The notes under the pieces are model-generated. The model was given only the letters and a program-made list of their open reading frames with translations. It was not told where the DNA came from and did not search any database. A program made the position numbers and the translations under genes. A stretch of 37,259 nucleotides of DNA from SZUA-521 sp041738285. Its GTDB lineage: Bacteria; Pseudomonadota; Gammaproteobacteria; Pseudomonadales; Azotimanducaceae. Positions 33,563 to 37,259 of this stretch are shown piece after piece; position 1 is the first letter of the stretch, and each line of letters starts with the position of its first letter. The DNA is taken from positions 1 to 37,259 of the forward strand of contig JBGSQB010000201.1 of the NCBI GenBank assembly GCA_041738285.1, read 5' to 3'.

Positions 33563-34768
33563 CTAGCCCTTCTGTGTCGTCTCGGGCAGGCCGAGAATGT
33601 TCTTTGAGATGATGTTGTTCTGCACTTCGAAGGAGCCGCCGTAGATCGACATCGCCTTACCGCCCAGCCACTCGCGCACGGCGCCGAGTTCGGTGTTGGT
33701 GAAGGTCGCACCTTCCCAGCCCAGGCCCTGAGCGCCCATGAGTTCCACGGTGAGTTCCGCCTTGATCTGAGCCACCTTGGTTGCGGAGTTTTTGAGGATC
33801 GAAGCGGCCGCACTGACTTCAACGTTGCCACGGGCTTCCGCCGTGATCCGGGCGATGGTGAGCCCGTGTGCTTTCGCGTCCATCAGATGATCGACCAACC
33901 GCAGGCGCAGATCGGGGTCCGCCAGGCTGCCGTCCTCGTTGGTGCCCACATACGTTTTGGCTAGAACGTGAATTGGGGTGGGCTTCGCGCCGCTGCTCGC
34001 GCCGCGCGCGCCGGTCTGACTCTGACGTTCGTGCTGGAGCAGGCGCTTGACGACACTCCAACCATCATTGAGTTTGCCGAGCAGATCCGATTTCTCGGCG
34101 ATGGCATCGTTGAAAAATGTTTCACAGAAAGGAGAAGCACCTGCGATCAACCTGATCGGGCGGGTTTCGACCCCCGGCTGATCCATGGGCAGCATCACAA
34201 AGCTGATGCCGTCGCGCTTGGCGGCCTTTGGATCAGTGCGCACCAGCGCCCCGCACCAGTGGGAAATGTCCGCACCCGATGTCCAGGTCTTCTGACCGTT
34301 GAGGACGAAGTGGTCGCCATTGTCCACGGCCTTGGTGGACAGTGAAGCAAGATCGGATCCCGCATTCGGCTCGGACAACCCCAGACACCAGCGCACCTCG
34401 CCGCTGGCGATGCCGGGCAGATGCCGGCGCTTCTGATCCTCAGTGCCATATTCGAGCAACGTGGGCCCGACCATGGTGATGCCCATGCCGGTCGTCAGCG
34501 GAATGTGATTGAACGCGCCGGCCGCGGTCAGCGCTTCGTTGATGACGCGGGCCTGCGGATGGCTGAATCCACCACCACCATATTCCACCGGCCAGGTGGG
34601 TGCGCCCCACCCTTTCGCCGCCAGGCGCGTGCGCCAGATTTCCAGATCCGGACCGAGCGTACCGGCATCCCCTTCCATGCCGATCCCTTTTCCAGCCAGC
34701 GACTTCGGAAAGTTAGCTGCAATCCAATCCCGCGCTTCCTTGCGGAGCGCATTCAACTCATCACTCAT
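33563..34768 (-). CDS. Acyl-CoA dehydrogenase, probable catalytic subunit
   Basis: A 401-residue acyl-CoA dehydrogenase. The FAD-binding loop LGLSEPNAGSDLAS (about 129-142), NGQKTWTSGADISHW and the C-terminal SIYGGSFEVQNNIISKNILGLP are clear. Glu247 in LLQHERQ occupies the helix-G position used as catalytic base by long-chain and some steroid-acting dehydrogenases, while the alternative YEG glutamate is absent. It probably forms a heteromer with the downstream dehydrogenase (3-bp gap) and introduces a 2,3 double bond into an acyl-CoA. The substrate may be a branched or terpenoid/steroid side chain, to judge by family precedent. Electrons would go to ETF. Confidence 0.88.
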   Translation of the reverse strand: MSDELNALRKEARDWIAANFPKSLAGKGIGMEGDAGTLGPDLEIWRTRLAAKGWGAPTWPVEYGGGGFSHPQARVINEALTAAGAFNHIPLTTGMGITMVGPTLLEYGTEDQKRRHLPGIASGEVRWCLGLSEPNAGSDLASLSTKAVDNGDHFVLNGQKTWTSGADISHWCGALVRTDPKAAKRDGISFVMLPMDQPGVETRPIRLIAGASPFCETFFNDAIAEKSDLLGKLNDGWSVVKRLLQHERQSQTGARGASSGAKPTPIHVLAKTYVGTNEDGSLADPDLRLRLVDHLMDAKAHGLTIARITAEARGNVEVSAAASILKNSATKVAQIKAELTVELMGAQGLGWEGATFTNTELGAVREWLGGKAMSIYGGSFEVQNNIISKNILGLPETTQKG

Positions 34769-34895
34769 AACGGCTCTTTTCTCTAACGACTGAAATGGAT
34801 TCGTGCCCCGGTGCGATTACGGGATACCGACAAGCTGCCCATACCCTATCATCACCCTCGGCGGCAGTGGGAGTGACAGACACGCAGAATGCCAG

Positions 34896-34912
34896 AGGCC
34901 GCGATGCGGCCT
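34896..34912 (-). terminator. Hairpin at the end of the GFA-like gene
   Basis: AGGCCGC (34896-34902) and GCGGCCT (34906-34912) form a perfect 7-bp stem with a 3-nt loop, overlapping the stop codon at 34911-34913. No U-run follows. It may weaken readthrough from the dioxygenase/GFA pair into the dehydrogenase operon; the rest of the 142-bp gap has no clear promoter. Confidence 0.4.
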
Positions 34913-35267
34913 AAGGTGGCACCCAGGGCAGACGGGTGTCCTCAAAGAAGCTGGCCGTTGGGGGAAACACTTCCGGCGCATCCAGACTACCCAACGAGAC
35001 ATCGATGATTTCAGGGTGGCTCGCATTCACGCACGCAACATGCGTGCCGCACTTCGAACAGTAGTACCGAACGCCCTTGGCAGACGACTCGAGTCGGGCC
35101 GGCATTGCGGACTCGTATCGGAATCGATCCACGGGGACGACGAGCCAACCGACGTACGGCGCGGCATGGATGTGGCGACACATCGTGCAGTGGCAATTCA
35201 CGGACAGGTATCCGCCATCGTCGATGGCGTACCGAATCTGCTTGCAGAAGCAACCGCCTCCGATCAT
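34911..35267 (-). CDS. GFA/CENP-V-like zinc protein
   Basis: A 118-residue protein of the glutathione-dependent formaldehyde-activating (GFA) / CENP-V family. Zinc-ligand cysteines are visible: Cys6 and Cys8 in GGGCFCKQIRY, Cys25, Cys27 and Cys30 in NCHCTMCRHIHAAPYVGW, and Cys70/Cys73 in YYCSKCGTHVAC. The family name comes from one glutathione-formaldehyde enzyme; most members have no proven activity, so I assign only the fold. It lies 33 bp downstream of the carotenoid-oxygenase-family gene and is likely co-transcribed with it. A GGAAGC site precedes the ATG at 35265-35267. Confidence 0.88.
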   Translation of the reverse strand: MIGGGCFCKQIRYAIDDGGYLSVNCHCTMCRHIHAAPYVGWLVVPVDRFRYESAMPARLESSAKGVRYYCSKCGTHVACVNASHPEIIDVSLGSLDAPEVFPPTASFFEDTRLPWVPP

Positions 35268-35300
35268 GACTGTTGCTTCCGCTTGCGCAAACCTGCGGCG

Positions 35301-36713
35301 CTATTGAACGCCAGGCGCCCAGTTGCCATGGAACCCGAACGGCACACGGTGATCCAGATATGCAGTCGCGATCGGACCGTCAGCAATGTTCTGCGCATCC
35401 AGAATCACGAGGTGACTGGCCTTGCGTTCGGCGTCGTACACGTTGGCCATGACATAGCCATCGCCTTCCGCTGATTTCTCCGACTTCGGCACGAAGATCG
35501 GCTCGTTGGTCGCGCAGGCCGCACCGACGTCCCACAGATCGAGCTTGCCGGTCCGATGGTCGACTCGAGCGATCGCGTTGAAGCCACCGATCTTGAATTG
35601 CGGGTTGTTGTCGCAGGCCATGTAGCCGTAGCGGTACGGCAGACCGGCGAAGCGTTCGTCGAGCCGAGGGAACTCGCACGCGATGTCATTCAGTCGCTCC
35701 CACTTGTAGTCGTCGGAATTCTTGCCGAGGTCGAATGTCCAGCGCGTCAGTCGCGGCACGGCCTTGCTCGGGTCGCCCGGAGTACCGTCCGGCGATGGGA
35801 ATAGCGGCGCCTGCTCGAACTCGCATACGTCGCAAGTGACGACGTCGCCGTTGCTGTGCGCATTCATCGGGTGAAACACGTAGGCGGGATCACCTTTGAA
35901 CCAGCGCAAATCCGCTGTCGATCCACTGCGCGGCATGATGCCGATGCGCACACCTTTCTCCGGCTCCCAAGCATAGACGGGCGCCCCACTCATGGCGCGC
36001 TCCATCGATCCCGTCAGCGGCATGATCGGGAAGATCACGTGATCCTTGGTCACCATGAAGTCGTGCACCATGGCGGCATAGGGAGCCTTGAAGAACTCCG
36101 ATCGAATCAGCTTGCCGTTGCGATCTGCAACATGAAAGGACATATCTTCGGAGATCATTCCGCTTGCGTTGTAGCCGAAGAACAGCATTTCGCCCGTCTC
36201 CGGATCGATCTTGGGATGCGCGGTCATGGGGCCAACCAACTTGCCGCCGAAGCGATGCGGCCCAATGGACTCGAGCGTCGCCGGATTGAGTTCGAATGGC
36301 GCATGCGCCTCTTCCAGCGCAAGCAACTTACCTGCGTGCCAGACGATGTTGGTGTTGGCGAGGCCATCCGTCTCCATCCCCTGAACACTCGGATCCGACT
36401 CCAGGGGATTGAACGCCGCGAACAGCGCCTGACCTGCCTTGCGTTCGGTGTTCCACTTCACGGTTCGTACCCAACGATTGCGGTACGACGCCTTGCCGTC
36501 GCGCAGGTAGAAGCCATGCACCATCCCATCGCCACCAAACCAGTGGTAGCCACCGCGCGGAGCGAACTGTGGGTTTGGTCCGTTGCGGAAGAACGCGCCG
36601 TGGAGCTCCTTCGGGATTTCGCCTTTGACTACCAGATCGGGTGCATCGCACTCCATGCCAATTGGCGCGAACCCGCCAATCAGGTTCGGATGATTAGGAA
36701 ACGTTTTCGCCAT
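35301..36713 (-). CDS. Carotenoid oxygenase-family dioxygenase
   Basis: A seven-bladed propeller, non-heme Fe(II) dioxygenase that splits a C=C bond of carotenoids, stilbenes or related phenylpropenoids. In the 470-residue protein the four iron-binding histidines are His166 (TAHPKID), His217 (MVHDFM), His281 (FHPMNAHSNG) and His462 (FGFHGNW). The N-terminal GAFFRNGPNPQF and GGDGMVHGF motifs are standard. I start at the ATG at 36711-36713, which has AGGAG 6 nt upstream; an upstream in-frame codon adds 13 unconserved residues. Lignostilbene-type and apocarotenoid-cleaving members look alike, so the substrate is open. It may begin the catabolic cluster reading to 31217. Confidence 0.9.
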   Translation of the reverse strand: MAKTFPNHPNLIGGFAPIGMECDAPDLVVKGEIPKELHGAFFRNGPNPQFAPRGGYHWFGGDGMVHGFYLRDGKASYRNRWVRTVKWNTERKAGQALFAAFNPLESDPSVQGMETDGLANTNIVWHAGKLLALEEAHAPFELNPATLESIGPHRFGGKLVGPMTAHPKIDPETGEMLFFGYNASGMISEDMSFHVADRNGKLIRSEFFKAPYAAMVHDFMVTKDHVIFPIMPLTGSMERAMSGAPVYAWEPEKGVRIGIMPRSGSTADLRWFKGDPAYVFHPMNAHSNGDVVTCDVCEFEQAPLFPSPDGTPGDPSKAVPRLTRWTFDLGKNSDDYKWERLNDIACEFPRLDERFAGLPYRYGYMACDNNPQFKIGGFNAIARVDHRTGKLDLWDVGAACATNEPIFVPKSEKSAEGDGYVMANVYDAERKASHLVILDAQNIADGPIATAYLDHRVPFGFHGNWAPGVQ

Positions 36714-36906
36714 CGGATTCTCCTGCCACGCAACAGTACATGATGTGTTCATGATGGACTCGCGTTCAGCTCACGCGCAACCCGCCGTCGACGGGAGAAC
36801 CCAGGCTGCGACGAGGCTGTCGCAGTCGCTACCGAAGGCGTGATTCCGGGTGTCAGATGCAGTTTCGATCTGCGATACTGCCGCCCAATTCAGAGAGCCG
36901 ACGACC

Positions 36907-37137
36907 GTGAACGCAAACTTGTTCAGGGCACTGACAGCAGTGATCGGGCGCACGCCACTACGCATAGGATATCTGCTCGCGGATCTGCTGACCCCGATTC
37001 ACTACTATGGCTTTCCGGGACGTCGGCGCGCATTGCTCGCAAACCTCGCCGTGGCGCTACCTGACGCTGAACTTCGGAGACAAAATGCTCCATTTCGGGA
37101 ACAACTCCATCTCCGCCAAAGTTACCCGTACGAATGA
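36907..37137 (+). pseudogene. Lipid A acyltransferase-like gene, N-terminal fragment
   Basis: From a GTG at 36907 the frame encodes NANLFRALTAVIGRTPLRIG, then YLLADLLTPIHYYGFPGRRRALLANLAVALPDAELRR. This looks like the membrane-embedded start of an LpxL/LpxM (HtrB/MsbB) lauroyl acyltransferase, which normally runs to about 300 residues. After about 37080 the similarity stops, and the frame closes at 37137 with unrelated sequence, leaving about 76 codons. The gene is therefore broken, or joined to foreign DNA, near 37080. The 190 bp between this gene and the divergent dioxygenase gene show no clear promoter. Confidence 0.5.
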
Positions 37138-37259
37138 CCGTAGGGTTTTTGAGCACTTTCCACTCCGCCGGGGACATGGTTGTATAACCACGTACACCCA
37201 GCACAGCAGTCAGATACTCGGCAGTGGCCTGGTTGGCCGCCAAGCAGGAGTACCTGCCC
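37080..37259 (-). CDS. Unrecognised coding fragment at the right edge
   Basis: On the minus strand the frame entering from beyond the window reads GRYSCLAANQATAEYLTAVL, then GVRGYTTMSPAEWKVLKNPT and VIRTGNFGGDGVVPEMEHFV. It has the character of a real protein, but I do not recognise the family. Below about 37080 the same frame becomes antisense to the acyltransferase fragment, so its natural C-terminus also seems cut at that point. It may be an inserted gene, a rearrangement, or an assembly joint. Its 5' end lies outside the window. Confidence 0.4.

Overview
The window is a gene-dense stretch of a GC-rich gammaproteobacterial chromosome. This placement rests on the protein families, the divergent gltA / sdhCDAB-sucAB-lpd-sucCD supercluster, RpoS, and REP elements of a type common in Pseudomonas. 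The neighbourhoods of htpG, rpoS and selAB do not look like Pseudomonas, so I assign it only to another, possibly uncultured, gammaproteobacterial lineage.

Layout. 1-2227 (minus): leuC-leuD-leuB for leucine synthesis, with a divergent LysR regulator at 2316-3209. 3173-7109 (minus): htpG, prmB and aroC. 7176-18169 (minus): the oxidative TCA block sdhC-sdhD-sdhA-sdhB-sucA-sucB-lpd-sucC-sucD, broken once by a REP pair. Divergent from it, gltA (18424-19713, plus) has a near-consensus sigma70 promoter. 19788-22341 (minus): a beta-hydroxyacid dehydrogenase, rpoS, and directly upstream of rpoS an unusual HTH-receiver regulator preceded by four tandem 9-bp repeats. 22489-25437 (minus): a sphingosine-1-phosphate-lyase-like PLP enzyme followed by an acyl-CoA synthetase. 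25534-28895 (plus): selA, selB and tRNA-Sec, the selenocysteine insertion machinery. 28900-31136 (plus): a degraded tRNA-Ser-like remnant, a possible glycosyltransferase and a GDP-mannose 3,5-epimerase-like gene. 31217-36713 (minus): a catabolic cluster of a carotenoid-oxygenase-family dioxygenase, a GFA/CENP-V-like protein, two paired acyl-CoA dehydrogenases and an alpha/beta hydrolase. 36907-end: the start of a lipid A acyltransferase-like gene, apparently broken near 37080 by unrelated coding sequence on the other strand.

How it works together. Citrate synthase, alpha-ketoglutarate dehydrogenase, succinyl-CoA synthetase and succinate dehydrogenase cover most of the oxidative TCA cycle. The acyl-CoA synthetase and acyl-CoA dehydrogenases would feed lipid-derived carbon into it. 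The Sec genes are complete for tRNA-Sec charging and UGA decoding, given SelD elsewhere, but I see no selenoprotein in the window. The least explained parts are the HTH-receiver/rpoS operon with its repeats, the tRNA-bounded GDP-sugar module, the REP pairs in opposite arrangements, and the junction at the right edge. No stretch longer than about 300 bases lacks a gene.
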